A program made the translations under genes and the position numbers. From positions 1 through 46,494 of IMG/VR virus record IMGVR_UViG_3300035698_009625: a DNA stretch of 46,494 nt. One strand, 5' to 3'. The stretch comes from a virus. The notes beneath the pieces are model-generated. The model was not told the DNA's origin. It saw only the letters and a list, made by a program, of their open reading frames with translations, and did not search any database. This document shows positions 34,296 to 39,970 of the stretch, piece by piece. How positions within the stretch are numbered: the first letter of the stretch is position 1; every line of letters starts with the position of its first letter.

Positions 34296-34487
34296 ATGTT
34301 TGAAAAAATGTATACTTATACTATTACTTATCGTAATGAAATAGAAACTAGTGTTAGGGCTCCATCGCCCGAGGAAGCTTTAAAGAAAGCTATGGATTCA
34401 GAAAAATGGAGATTTATTGTAGAAGGACATAAAGAGTTCTACGAGGTATATGATAAAAAAGGATTTAGGGTTATTCCTACCGATTAG
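34296..34487 (+). CDS. Small hypothetical protein (hairpin unit D)
   Basis: 63 residues: a strand (MYTYTITYRNEIETSVRA), a helix (SPEEALKKAMDSEKW) and a second strand pair (FYEVYDKKGFRVIP). The layout resembles small DpnD/PcfM-like proteins such as that at 37239. Function unknown. No SD. Confidence 0.65.
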   Translation: MFEKMYTYTITYRNEIETSVRAPSPEEALKKAMDSEKWRFIVEGHKEFYEVYDKKGFRVIPTD

Positions 34488-34546
34488 TTTATCATAGATT
34501 AGTTCATAATCCCAGGATGTTATGGACTAATCAATTGAGTAACTAA
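34484..34546 (+). promoter_or_regulatory. 3' kissing hairpin, unit D
   Basis: Outer stem TTAGTT/AACTAA overlapping the stop codon, inner stem 34497-34509 with 34520-34532 (13 bp), loop TCCCAGGATG. CCAGGAT pairs with the unit D 5' loop. Confidence 0.87.
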
Positions 34547-34549
34547 CTC

Positions 34550-34570
34550 AACGAAATACTCCGGTTCGTT
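34550..34570 (+). promoter_or_regulatory. 5' kissing hairpin, unit E
   Basis: AACGAA/TTCGTT perfect stem with loop ATACTCCGG, 7 nt before the ATG at 34578. CTCCG is complementary to CGGAG in the unit E 3' hairpin (5 pairs, the shortest match of the ten). Confidence 0.78.
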
Positions 34571-34577
34571 CATAATT

Positions 34578-34742
34578 ATGAGAACAATATCGTTTATAGC
34601 AATATTAATGTTTGGTGAAATATTAGCTAAACATTGGGAAGTATGGACAGACGTTAGTCATCCCGTACTTTTCTTTATAGGTTTAACATTTTCTACATTT
34701 TTCTTTATGTATTTAGACTATACTGAAATTAATAACGATTAG
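34578..34742 (+). CDS. Small membrane protein (hairpin unit E)
   Basis: 54 residues, MRTISFIAILMFGEILA then VLFFIGLTFSTFFFMYLDY: two hydrophobic segments, the second long enough to span the membrane. The start is fixed by the hairpin leader (CATAATT before the ATG). Unknown function; possibly acts on the host membrane. Confidence 0.65.
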   Translation: MRTISFIAILMFGEILAKHWEVWTDVSHPVLFFIGLTFSTFFFMYLDYTEINND

Positions 34743-34800
34743 TCTTTCATAGATGCTTTCATTCCGCGGAGAGAATGGAAGTATCAATTGAATAACTAAT
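34738..34800 (+). promoter_or_regulatory. 3' kissing hairpin, unit E
   Basis: Outer stem ATTAGT/ACTAAT overlapping the stop codon, inner 13-bp stem 34752-34764 with 34773-34785 containing two G-U pairs, loop CGCGGAGA. Confidence 0.82.
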
Positions 34801-34801
34801 A

Positions 34802-34821
34802 AGAGTGGTTCGGCGCACTTT
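34802..34821 (+). promoter_or_regulatory. 5' kissing hairpin, unit F
   Basis: AGAGTG/CACTTT stem with loop GTTCGGCG, then CACAATT and the ATG at 34829. TTCGGCG is perfectly complementary to CGCCGAA in the unit F 3' hairpin. Confidence 0.87.
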
Positions 34822-34828
34822 CACAATT

Positions 34829-35239
34829 ATGAAATCAAAAGAATTAGAAATAGTTGATGTATTCTCATCTAAATATTATCAAAACGATATTGACTTCAAA
34901 GAAGATGAAGATAAGGAAAATTATTATTCACACGACTTCTGGACAGACTGTGATTATATACTTAAAAAGGATGAGAAGTATGATATTGAAGCAGTGTGTA
35001 TAGATAATGAAATCATTCTTCGTAATGATGATGATGTAAGTAAATTATCAAAGGACGATATTAAAAGAATTGAGATATTTTATGCAGAACCATTTGAAGC
35101 TTTAGAAGATTTCGAGGAATTATCTACTTGGCCAAACGATATTGATAAAAGTGAAAAACAAATGAGATCTGCATCCTTATCAATTAGATATCGTGGTGGT
35201 CAAGGTTATCATTACGGATGGTGGATTCTAAAGGTTTAG
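34829..35239 (+). CDS. Hypothetical acidic protein (hairpin unit F)
   Basis: 136 residues from the ATG at 34829; an upstream GTG at 34805 lies within the hairpin and is rejected. Acidic (KEDEDKENYYSHDFWTDCD; RNDDDVSKLSKDD) with a Gly/Tyr-rich end (RYRGGQGYHYGWW). Not recognised. Acidic small phage proteins are often inhibitors or DNA mimics, but that is only a thought here. Confidence 0.65.
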   Translation: MKSKELEIVDVFSSKYYQNDIDFKEDEDKENYYSHDFWTDCDYILKKDEKYDIEAVCIDNEIILRNDDDVSKLSKDDIKRIEIFYAEPFEALEDFEELSTWPNDIDKSEKQMRSASLSIRYRGGQGYHYGWWILKV

Positions 35240-35296
35240 CTCCTGACTTAGTATATTAATCTCCGCCGAAATTAATATGCTAAGATGAGTAGCTAA
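35236..35296 (+). promoter_or_regulatory. 3' kissing hairpin, unit F
   Basis: Outer stem TTAGCT/AGCTAA overlapping the stop codon, internal loop CCTGA opposite ATGAGT, inner 14-bp stem 35247-35260 with 35271-35284, loop CTCCGCCGAA. CGCCGAA pairs with the unit F 5' loop. Confidence 0.88.
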
Positions 35297-35335
35297 CAAA
35301 GGTACTCAGTTATCAATAGGTATCAATGTATGTAC

Positions 35336-35364
35336 TATACAAATATATACAAATATGGTATAAT
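35336..35364 (+). promoter_or_regulatory. Rightward sigma70-type promoter
   Basis: TATACA 35336-35341, 17-bp spacer ending ATATGG, TATAAT 35359-35364. The start near 35371 would put the unit G 5' hairpin at the very 5' end of the mRNA. Confidence 0.75.
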
Positions 35365-35370
35365 ATAACT

Positions 35371-35389
35371 AAGGTGAGACTAGCACTTT
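35371..35389 (+). promoter_or_regulatory. 5' kissing hairpin, unit G
   Basis: AAGGTG/CACTTT stem with loop AGACTAG, then TAAATAT and the ATG at 35397. GACTAG is perfectly complementary to CTAGTC in the unit G 3' hairpin. Confidence 0.85.
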
Positions 35390-35396
35390 TAAATAT

Positions 35397-35609
35397 ATGT
35401 CAAATAATAATAATGTTAAAATTGTTGTAAAATCTTTAAAAACAAGAGATGAAGCTTATTATCAAGAAAAGTTTGCAATATACTTCGTAGGTGAATTAGA
35501 AAGATTAGTTGTAAATTGTGAAAAGGCAGTAGATGGCTGGAATTTAAGCAATGAAGCATTACGAGAAGTTATTAAACAAACGTTTATTCTTTTAGGTAAA
35601 AAGAATTAG
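35397..35609 (+). CDS. Hypothetical protein (hairpin unit G)
   Basis: 70 residues, MSNNNNVKIVVKSLKTRDE, then helices (KFAIYFVGELERLVVNCEKAV; NEALREVIKQTFILL). Not recognised. It has its own promoter upstream; AAGGTGAG, which could act as an SD, is too far from the ATG and is part of the hairpin stem. Confidence 0.68.
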   Translation: MSNNNNVKIVVKSLKTRDEAYYQEKFAIYFVGELERLVVNCEKAVDGWNLSNEALREVIKQTFILLGKKN

Positions 35610-35665
35610 CTTCTGACTTAGTTATTAACTAACTAGTCTAGTTGATATCTAAGATGAGTAGCTAA
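35606..35665 (+). promoter_or_regulatory. 3' kissing hairpin, unit G
   Basis: Outer stem TTAGCT/AGCTAA with the stop codon, internal loop TCTGA opposite ATGAGT, inner 15-bp stem 35617-35631 with 35639-35653 (one mismatch), loop ACTAGTC. Confidence 0.87.
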
Positions 35666-35667
35666 AT

Positions 35668-35687
35668 AGTGCTACTGGCCGGCACCT
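35668..35687 (+). promoter_or_regulatory. 5' kissing hairpin, unit H
   Basis: GTGC/GCAC core stem (extended by A-T with one bulge), loop TACTGGCCG, then TAAAAAT and the ATG at 35695. CTGGCC is perfectly complementary to GGCCAG in the unit H 3' hairpin. Confidence 0.8.
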
Positions 35688-35694
35688 TAAAAAT

Positions 35695-36531
35695 ATGAAT
35701 AAAAAGCAAATGTCTGCTAAAGCAGGCGAGATCTTACAAATGTTTGAAGATAAAGATTATGCATCCGATGCTTTTAGAAAACAAATGTTTGAAGTAAATG
35801 TCAAGCGTTATGGGATGGACAACGATTGGGATTTAACTGATATTATGAAAAGAATGAAAATTCCATCTGTTTACCGAGGTAGAATTAAAGAGAAATTCAA
35901 TACAGACGATAATGAAAGTAGATTGTACGAATGGTTCCTTGAACATAATTGTAACTACCTAACTGAGTTATTCGAGACTGGTAGTTCTATAATAAACTCG
36001 GATAGAGGTTGGTGGGAGAAAGAGGTTATGCCGAGAATTAAAGCAAACAAATCTACTGGATATCCATATCTCGATAATATAAAGACTAAAGCAGGTAAAT
36101 TGAAAGAACTTGAAAAATGGATCGTTCAACAAGAAAATGAATTGTACGTATTCTCTTTAATTGGTGAAGATTATGGATTTGATGGGAGAATGGGTGGTCA
36201 CTTCGTCTTTGATGTAGAATTACCTGGTGATATATCTGAAAGACTTGAAATAATAGCTAGTGACGATTGGCCAGCTCTAAAACAATATTATCCTGGTGAA
36301 ATCACTAAACAGTCGGTATTCAAAGATGCAAAGAAAATTACGGATGCAATTGATTATCTTAAAAACTTTATCGACAAATATAATAAGGGAATATACTTCA
36401 AAGATGAAATTGAAAATTGGATTGAAGATACTATTGATGATGTCAAAAGTGAAGTTCTTTATCACAAAACTAAAAGTATTGTAAAAAAGAATAACTTTTT
36501 AAAGCAACTTGTCAATGATCTTATGGACTAA
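35695..36531 (+). CDS. Hypothetical protein (hairpin unit H)
   Basis: 278 residues, the largest of the hairpin-flanked genes. Mainly helical and charged (AGEILQMFEDKDYASDAFRKQ; RLYEWFLEHNCNYLTELFETG), with a central GEDYGFDGRMGGHFVFDVELPG beta stretch. No catalytic motif recognised. The loop-loop contact would span more than 850 nt. Confidence 0.7.
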   Translation: MNKKQMSAKAGEILQMFEDKDYASDAFRKQMFEVNVKRYGMDNDWDLTDIMKRMKIPSVYRGRIKEKFNTDDNESRLYEWFLEHNCNYLTELFETGSSIINSDRGWWEKEVMPRIKANKSTGYPYLDNIKTKAGKLKELEKWIVQQENELYVFSLIGEDYGFDGRMGGHFVFDVELPGDISERLEIIASDDWPALKQYYPGEITKQSVFKDAKKITDAIDYLKNFIDKYNKGIYFKDEIENWIEDTIDDVKSEVLYHKTKSIVKKNNFLKQLVNDLMD

Positions 36532-36588
36532 GCTCCTGACTTTGTTTATCATTATGGCCAGTAGTGGTAAACAAAGATGAGTAGCTTA
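36529..36588 (+). promoter_or_regulatory. 3' kissing hairpin, unit H
   Basis: Outer stem TAAGCT/AGCTTA with the stop codon, internal loop CCTGA opposite ATGAGT, inner 15-bp stem 36540-36554 with 36562-36576, loop TGGCCAG. Confidence 0.87.
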
Positions 36589-36613
36589 ATACTCAAGAAA
36601 CGAGGTGATAATT

Positions 36614-36820
36614 ATGAGAAAAAGACAAAAGAAACTAACAGTAGATCAGAAGGATAGAGGTATTATATTTTCAAGTGAATTGAAAAAGAATAACGGAGAA
36701 GGTGGTAAAATACACGAAGTTCATAAAGATGATGAAGATGGTGATGTTATAATTAAAAGATTAGAAAACGATAGTTTTTTCGATACAAGTCCTTGGGACT
36801 ATAATGAAATAAGAAGTTAA
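36614..36820 (+). CDS. Small hypothetical protein with SD
   Basis: 68 residues, MRKRQKKLTVDQKDRGIIFSS, then acidic (DDEDGDVIIKRLENDSF). It has a Shine-Dalgarno (GAGGTGAT) a few bases before the ATG at 36614, and it has no 5' or 3' kissing hairpin of its own. This contrast supports an alternative initiation mode for the hairpin units. Unrecognised. Confidence 0.65.
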   Translation: MRKRQKKLTVDQKDRGIIFSSELKKNNGEGGKIHEVHKDDEDGDVIIKRLENDSFFDTSPWDYNEIRS

Positions 36821-36823
36821 ACT

Positions 36824-36844
36824 AAAGAGAATGCTCGGCTCTTT
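36824..36844 (+). promoter_or_regulatory. 5' kissing hairpin, unit I
   Basis: AAAGAG/CTCTTT perfect stem with loop AATGCTCGG, then CAAAATAT and the ATG at 36853. GCTCGG is perfectly complementary to CCGAGC in the unit I 3' hairpin. Confidence 0.86.
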
Positions 36845-36852
36845 CAAAATAT

Positions 36853-37149
36853 ATGAAAAATGAAACTAAAACTTGGGTTTGTACTAAGTGTAACCATAAA
36901 GAAGAGTGGGGTTACAAAGAATTGACAGAAAAAGGCGAACCCATTTGTTCAAAATGTGATAGTGATATAAAATTAAAATCTTCAAATAAACTAAAAGAAT
37001 TCCAAGTAAGGGTTCATAAGGAATATTCTGGTGTTATAATTGTTAAAGCAACTAACAAATATGATGCGGTAGATAAAGCTGAGGATAGACTAGACAAAGT
37101 AGAATATGACGAACCCGATTATGTTTACGAAACTGAAGAGATAGGTTAA
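36853..37149 (+). CDS. Zinc-ribbon protein (hairpin unit I)
   Basis: 98 residues. Residues 9-37 are a rubredoxin-like zinc ribbon (WVCTKCNHKEEWGY ... ICSKCDSD). Residues 48-98 are a strand-helix-strand module (FQVRVHKEYSGVIIVKA, NKYDAVDKAEDRL) similar to the DpnD/PcfM-like protein at 37239. May bind nucleic acid or protein; function unknown. Confidence 0.7.
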   Translation: MKNETKTWVCTKCNHKEEWGYKELTEKGEPICSKCDSDIKLKSSNKLKEFQVRVHKEYSGVIIVKATNKYDAVDKAEDRLDKVEYDEPDYVYETEEIG

Positions 37150-37206
37150 CTCCTGGTATTGCTTGCTAATTACCGAGCAACTAGTAAGCAATAATGAGTA
37201 GTTAAC
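37145..37206 (+). promoter_or_regulatory. 3' kissing hairpin, unit I
   Basis: Outer stem GTTAACT/AGTTAAC with the stop codon, internal loop CCTGG opposite ATGAGT, inner 15-bp stem (14 paired) 37157-37171 with 37179-37193, loop ACCGAGC. Confidence 0.87.
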
Positions 37207-37209
37207 AAT

Positions 37210-37228
37210 AGAGCATCCGGCTGGCTCT
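37210..37228 (+). promoter_or_regulatory. 5' kissing hairpin, unit J
   Basis: AGAGC/GCTCT stem with loop ATCCGGCTG, then TTAAAAATAT and the ATG at 37239. CCGGCT is perfectly complementary to AGCCGG in the hairpin at 37631-37688, after the second gene of the pair. Confidence 0.85.
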
Positions 37229-37238
37229 TTAAAAATAT

Positions 37239-37427
37239 ATGAAAAAACACATAATAGAAATAGAGGAGACTTTATCTAGAGAAGTCACTATCAGTGCTGA
37301 TAGTAAACAAGATGCTGTAGATAAAGTAACTGATTTATACAATAGAAAACTTGTAGTTTTAACTAATGGAGACTTTATTGATAAAGAGATTAGATATATC
37401 CGAGAGATTGGAGGTGATAAAGGATGA
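37239..37427 (+). CDS. DpnD/PcfM-like small protein (hairpin unit J, first gene)
   Basis: 62 residues: KHIIEIEETLSREVTISADS, then KQDAVDKVTDLYNRKLVVLTNGDFIDKEI. This matches the pattern of the DpnD/PcfM-like C-terminal family (beta, helix with DAxxxVxxxY, then IVL..DF). The function of that family is not established. Stop overlaps the next start (ATGA). Confidence 0.7.
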   Translation: MKKHIIEIEETLSREVTISADSKQDAVDKVTDLYNRKLVVLTNGDFIDKEIRYIREIGGDKG

Positions 37428-37633
37428 GTGAATTAAATACTTATGCTAAAGAAGCTAATGAAAAGATCACTGAATTTGTATCATTAGCAATTAAAGGTAT
37501 TCACGAAGAATATGAAACTGGTGCTTCACATAGAAAAACTGAAACTGATATTGCAACTTTAAAGGAACTTCTAGAAATGAAAGATAAACATATTAAACAA
37601 AAACTTAACGTACGTTTATCTGATTTACTTTAA
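37424..37633 (+). CDS. Small hypothetical protein (hairpin unit J, second gene)
   Basis: 69 residues, helical (TYAKEANEKITEFVSLAIKGI; DIATLKELLEMKDKHI). It has an SD (GGAGGTGAT) inside the upstream gene and an ATGA overlap, so it needs no hairpin leader of its own. Its stop codon is in the unit J 3' hairpin. Unrecognised. Confidence 0.68.
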   Translation: MSELNTYAKEANEKITEFVSLAIKGIHEEYETGASHRKTETDIATLKELLEMKDKHIKQKLNVRLSDLL

Positions 37634-37688
37634 GCTTCTGACTTTAGTTATTATGTAGCCGGCATAGTAACTAAAACTGAGCAGCTTA
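37631..37688 (+). promoter_or_regulatory. 3' kissing hairpin, unit J
   Basis: Outer stem TAAGCT/AGCTTA, internal loop TCTGA opposite ACTGAGC, inner 13-bp stem 37643-37655 with 37663-37675, loop TAGCCGG. It holds the stop codons of two convergent genes. Confidence 0.85.
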
Positions 37689-38081
37689 TTCACCCTGACG
37701 TTCTTCAATATCTGCTTCAGTGTAAATATCATCAAGTTCGTTTAATACACCAACACGTAGTTTACCTCCTGGATATTCATCCTTGAGTTTATTATACATA
37801 TCGATCATTTGAAATACTACACGTTGATCAGTACTTTCCAATAACATTTTGAACTTTTTTAAAATTACTTCTCGAGTGATTCCGTGCTTATCGAATAGAT
37901 CTGAAAGTTGCTTTTTAACTTTAGGACTATTGGCCAATCTACTAGCATTACTCCTAGCTACCTGATCGTTTTTAGCTTCAAATCCCGCTTTCAAGAACGC
38001 CGACTTTTGAGAACCTTTGCCAGTCTTCTTGTTTTCAATAAGGTTATTGATGAATTTAGTTGTTTTGTCGTTATCTTTCAT
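37686..38081 (-). CDS. terS: Probable terminase small subunit
   Basis: 131 residues. GSQKSAFLKAGFEAKNDQVARSNASRLANSPKVKKQL is spread over residues 23-59 in the pattern of phage terminase small subunits (helix-turn-helix that recognises the packaging site), followed by a coiled helix and an acidic C-terminus. It is leftward like TerL but lies 5.5 kb away, alone among rightward genes, and its convergent end shares the unit J hairpin. Confidence 0.65.
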   Translation of the reverse strand: MKDNDKTTKFINNLIENKKTGKGSQKSAFLKAGFEAKNDQVARSNASRLANSPKVKKQLSDLFDKHGITREVILKKFKMLLESTDQRVVFQMIDMYNKLKDEYPGGKLRVGVLNELDDIYTEADIEERQGE

Positions 38082-38106
38082 AATATAAAAATGTGTGATC
38101 TAGCTG

Positions 38107-38135
38107 TTTACAAATATGCTTAAATATGGTATAAT
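38107..38135 (+). promoter_or_regulatory. Rightward sigma70-type promoter
   Basis: TTTACA 38107-38112, 17-bp spacer ending ATATGG, TATAAT 38130-38135, followed by GGATATA. Almost the same sequence as the promoter at 39664-39692. Confidence 0.82.
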
Positions 38136-38164
38136 GGATATATAGGTGGAAGGTGGTGAATTAT

Positions 38165-38482
38165 ATGGAAAACTTAAATACAATTTTAGAGAAGATTCTA
38201 ACATTAAATGTGAATGCAAACACTAATATAGATCTTCAAGATATTATAATTAAGTATGTTCTGTTTACTACAATTGGTAAAGTATTGATTGCTTTCTTTG
38301 TCACATTCACTATGTTAATGATTGTTAAAATGATAATTAATTCAGTAAACAAAGCTACACAGGCTCAATATTTACTTAAAACTGGAAAGGAATTAAAGAA
38401 ATTTGTTGATTTTAATGAAAAGATAGATGAGATCTTAATGTATATGCCAAGAAACAAAACTAAAAGGAAAGGAGGTGAATAA
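38165..38482 (+). CDS. Small membrane protein
   Basis: 105 residues from the ATG at 38165, with AAGGTGGTGA just upstream; a GTG at 38153 is too close to that site. One long hydrophobic segment (YVLFTTIGKVLIAFFVTFTMLMIV) is followed by a cytoplasmic charged tail (NKTKRKGGE). Unrecognised; cotranscribed with the next gene 2 bp away. Confidence 0.68.
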   Translation: MENLNTILEKILTLNVNANTNIDLQDIIIKYVLFTTIGKVLIAFFVTFTMLMIVKMIINSVNKATQAQYLLKTGKELKKFVDFNEKIDEILMYMPRNKTKRKGGE

Positions 38483-38484
38483 AA

Positions 38485-38718
38485 ATGGGAACTTACGAAA
38501 CTAAAGCGGTTGAAGAAAATAAACAATCGTTAAAGGATAGTATTATACATGACATTAAAGAATCTTTAAATTCAATGGATGACATTGGACATAAAATTCT
38601 TAAGCTTAACAAAGATATTGTTGTATATAAAGAGACGATTGAACAGCTTGAAAAGGTAGATAATTGGAATAAGTTTAATAAGGTATTGAAAGCTAGACGA
38701 GATAAACTCGATTTTTAA
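38485..38718 (+). CDS. Coiled-coil hypothetical protein
   Basis: 77 residues, highly helical (VEENKQSLKDSIIHDIKESLNSM; NKDIVVYKETIEQLEKV). It has the best ribosome binding site in the window (AAAGGAGGTGA), which shows that the host ribosome carries a normal anti-SD. Perhaps a partner of the membrane protein upstream. Confidence 0.68.
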   Translation: MGTYETKAVEENKQSLKDSIIHDIKESLNSMDDIGHKILKLNKDIVVYKETIEQLEKVDNWNKFNKVLKARRDKLDF

Positions 38719-38768
38719 TTCTCCTATTAGCTTATTAGTTTAACTAGTAAGCTGGATGAAGGATTAAA
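38716..38768 (+). other. Hairpin related to the 3' family but without kissing loop
   Basis: TTAATTCT/AGGATTAA outer stem, CCTA opposite ATGA, inner 12-bp TAGCTTATTAGT/ACTAGTAAGCTG stem with a tiny TTA loop. It overlaps the stop of the SD-led gene. The loop is too small to kiss, in keeping with the lack of a 5' hairpin. Confidence 0.6.
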
Positions 38769-38824
38769 ACAAAGTCAAACTTATTTTAATAAAAACTACA
38801 CTTATGTTTTAATTCTACAATAAT

Positions 38825-39058
38825 GACCAGCGCGGGGTGTCGGTACACAACGGTTTTATTTCTAGTAATGATCTCGAATCTTGGGCTGGTCTTTCCTTAA
38901 TATTTCTTAATTAGCTGAGACATAACATTATTGACCATTGGTCAAGGACCTAACACTTCTGGTTCTGTCTCAGCTTTAGCGTGTGTGTATAACACTACAC
39001 CCTGGATATTGAACCTCTATCATGTTACGTCCTAGCTAATTAAGAATTTTTTTTTTTT
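38825..39058 (+). ncRNA. Structured noncoding RNA with strong terminator
   Basis: No ORF. GACCAGC (38825) pairs with GCTGGTC (38885) around a GTGT-CGGT-ACAC hairpin. Next, TTCTTAATTA (38904) pairs with TAATTAAGAA (39037), enclosing a 9-bp GCTGAGACA/TGTCTCAGC stem with a TTGACC/GGTCAA hairpin. Twelve T follow. A possible -10 (TACAAT, 38816-38821) would start the RNA at about 38828. Not a recognised class; the first part looks tRNA-like in size but has no proper T arm. Confidence 0.6.
39034..39058 (+). terminator. Rightward intrinsic terminator
   Basis: The 3' arm of the long stem (AGCTAATTAAGAA, 39034-39046) is followed by an unbroken run of twelve T. It should end rightward transcription before the repeats and the winged-helix gene. 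Confidence 0.8.
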
Positions 39059-39088
39059 GGAAAGTTCTCTATATATACTTTCTTTTTT

Positions 39089-39130
39089 ACTTAGTATTAT
39101 TAACTTAGTATTATTAACTTAGTATTATTA
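39089..39130. repeat. Three tandem 14-bp repeats
   Basis: ACTTAGTATTATTA occurs three times without gaps. Directly next to the palindromic repeats at 39132, so both may form one protein-binding or origin region. Confidence 0.9.
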
Positions 39131-39131
39131 C

Positions 39132-39188
39132 GTTCATATTATGAACAACCCCGTTCATATTATGAACAACCCCGTTCATATTATGAAC
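39132..39188. repeat. Three palindromic operators/iterons spaced 21 bp
   Basis: GTTCATATTATGAAC (7-1-7 palindrome) at 39132, 39153 and 39174, separated by AACCCC. The 21-bp centre spacing puts them on one face of the helix, as for a dimeric protein binding in a row. The winged-helix gene next door is the obvious candidate binder. Confidence 0.9.
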
Positions 39189-39195
39189 TTCTTTC

Positions 39196-39246
39196 TTTAA
39201 GTAGTTTTGTAATAAAAAAAAAGAAAGGTGCATTTAAACACTTTTC
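39196..39246 (-). terminator. Leftward terminator of the winged-helix gene
   Basis: Minus strand stem GAAAAGTG/CACCTTTC (one mismatch) overlapping the gene's end, followed by TTCTTTTTTTTTATT. It would keep transcription of this gene from entering the repeats. Confidence 0.6.
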
Positions 39247-39596
39247 TTCTGATTGCTCCAGTCTTCCTTTTTAGTATAATCCTTCCATTCCGTACGATCT
39301 AACAAATAATATATATGTCGATCACCACCAGAACTACTCTTTACTTTCTCTACACTAATGACATGCCACTCTAAAAGATTTTTTACTCCCTTTGATATTG
39401 TACCTAACGATACATCCAATTCTTTAGCCAGATGTCTCATAGAGGGAAATGCTTCGCCAGATCTTTCATGCCGGCAAAGAGCCATATAGACTACCTGACC
39501 TTGCCATCCTACCTTTTTAGCATACCCATTAAGGAATTCATTATCTAAATAGAATCGGCTATTTGTTCTTTTGTCTCGTACAATATAGTTGTTCAT
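39234..39596 (-). CDS. Winged-helix DNA-binding protein (replication initiator/regulator-like)
   Basis: 120 residues. VYMALCRHERSGEAFPSMRHLAKELDVSLGTISKGVKNLLEW gives a helix-turn-helix of the HTH_36/MarR-like type, followed by a wing (ISVEKVKSSSGGDRHIYYLL). The FPS-x-x-x-LA pattern is common in plasmid and phage replication initiators. Adjacent iteron-like repeats suggest it binds them, for replication or repression. It is transcribed from its own leftward promoter. Confidence 0.75.
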   Translation of the reverse strand: MNNYIVRDKRTNSRFYLDNEFLNGYAKKVGWQGQVVYMALCRHERSGEAFPSMRHLAKELDVSLGTISKGVKNLLEWHVISVEKVKSSSGGDRHIYYLLDRTEWKDYTKKEDWSNQKKSV

Positions 39597-39605
39597 GTTA
39601 GTTTT

Positions 39606-39634
39606 ATTATATTACATTTTGAGATATTTGTAAA
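39606..39634 (-). promoter_or_regulatory. Leftward promoter of the winged-helix gene
   Basis: Minus strand TTTACA at 39634-39629, 17-bp spacer, TATAAT at 39611-39606. It is back to back with the rightward promoter, with the palindrome TTGTAAACAGTTTACAA between (39628-39644). Confidence 0.82.
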
Positions 39635-39644
39635 CAGTTTACAA
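39628..39644. promoter_or_regulatory. Palindromic operator candidate between divergent promoters
   Basis: TTGTAAA-CAG-TTTACAA, which includes the leftward -35. A second TTTACA, the rightward -35, lies 20 bp away. A regulator bound here could affect both promoters. Confidence 0.5.
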
Positions 39645-39663
39645 GAAACGATGCTCTTAGCTG

Positions 39664-39692
39664 TTTACAAATGTTTCTAAATATGATATAAT
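39664..39692 (+). promoter_or_regulatory. Rightward promoter of the ubiquitin-like cassette
   Basis: TTTACA 39664-39669, 17-bp spacer, TATAAT 39687-39692, then GGATATAAGGTCG. The start is near 39699, about 40 nt before the first ATG. It probably drives the whole 39740-44051 block, as no other strong promoter or terminator is seen. Confidence 0.83.
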
Positions 39693-39739
39693 GGATATAA
39701 GGTCGAGTTAACAATAAACATTAATTAAAAAATACTCTC

Positions 39740-39970
39740 ATGGGAAATTCAGAACTTAAAATCTTAGTAGGTAGATTCGGATCAGATCCGGTCCACATAG
39801 ATGTATCAAATGGTGCATCATCTACAGTTTCTAAAGTATTAGCAGCTGCAGATATTAAATTGTCATCTACTGAAAAAGTTTGGATTAATGGTGAACGTGC
39901 CCTTCGTGGTGCCACCGTTAAGAGAGGCGATATAGTATGCGTAGTAAGTCCAAAAGAAGCATCAAATTAA
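39740..39970 (+). CDS. Ubiquitin-like (beta-grasp) protein
   Basis: 76 residues, the size of ubiquitin. Predicted order beta (LKILVGRFG), beta (PVHIDVSNG), helix (STVSKVLAAADI), beta (KVWINGERA), beta (GDIVCVVSP) fits a beta-grasp fold like ThiS/MoaD/ubiquitin. It ends PKEASN, without the Gly-Gly tail, so conjugation would need a different C-terminus or processing. Similar GG-less proteins occur in prokaryotic ubiquitin-like operons such as PRTRC protein C. It overlaps the E2-like gene by 34 bp, which shows tight coupling. Confidence 0.75.
   Translation: MGNSELKILVGRFGSDPVHIDVSNGASSTVSKVLAAADIKLSSTEKVWINGERALRGATVKRGDIVCVVSPKEASN

Noticed and set aside
32744-37688. Integron-like attC array as explanation for the hairpin-flanked genes
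   Set aside because: No integrase is visible and no common recombination core is shared by the hairpins; the pairing is between the two ends of the same gene, not between neighbouring sites.
38716-38768. Eleventh kissing hairpin
   Set aside because: Its loop is only about 3 nt and no matching 5' hairpin exists before 38165 or 38485, which use Shine-Dalgarno sites.
38825-38891. tRNA with acceptor GACCAGC/GCTGGTC
   Set aside because: The length is right and the outer stem is perfect, but the CTCGAAT segment has no paired T stem and there is no anticodon arm; kept only as part of a structured RNA.
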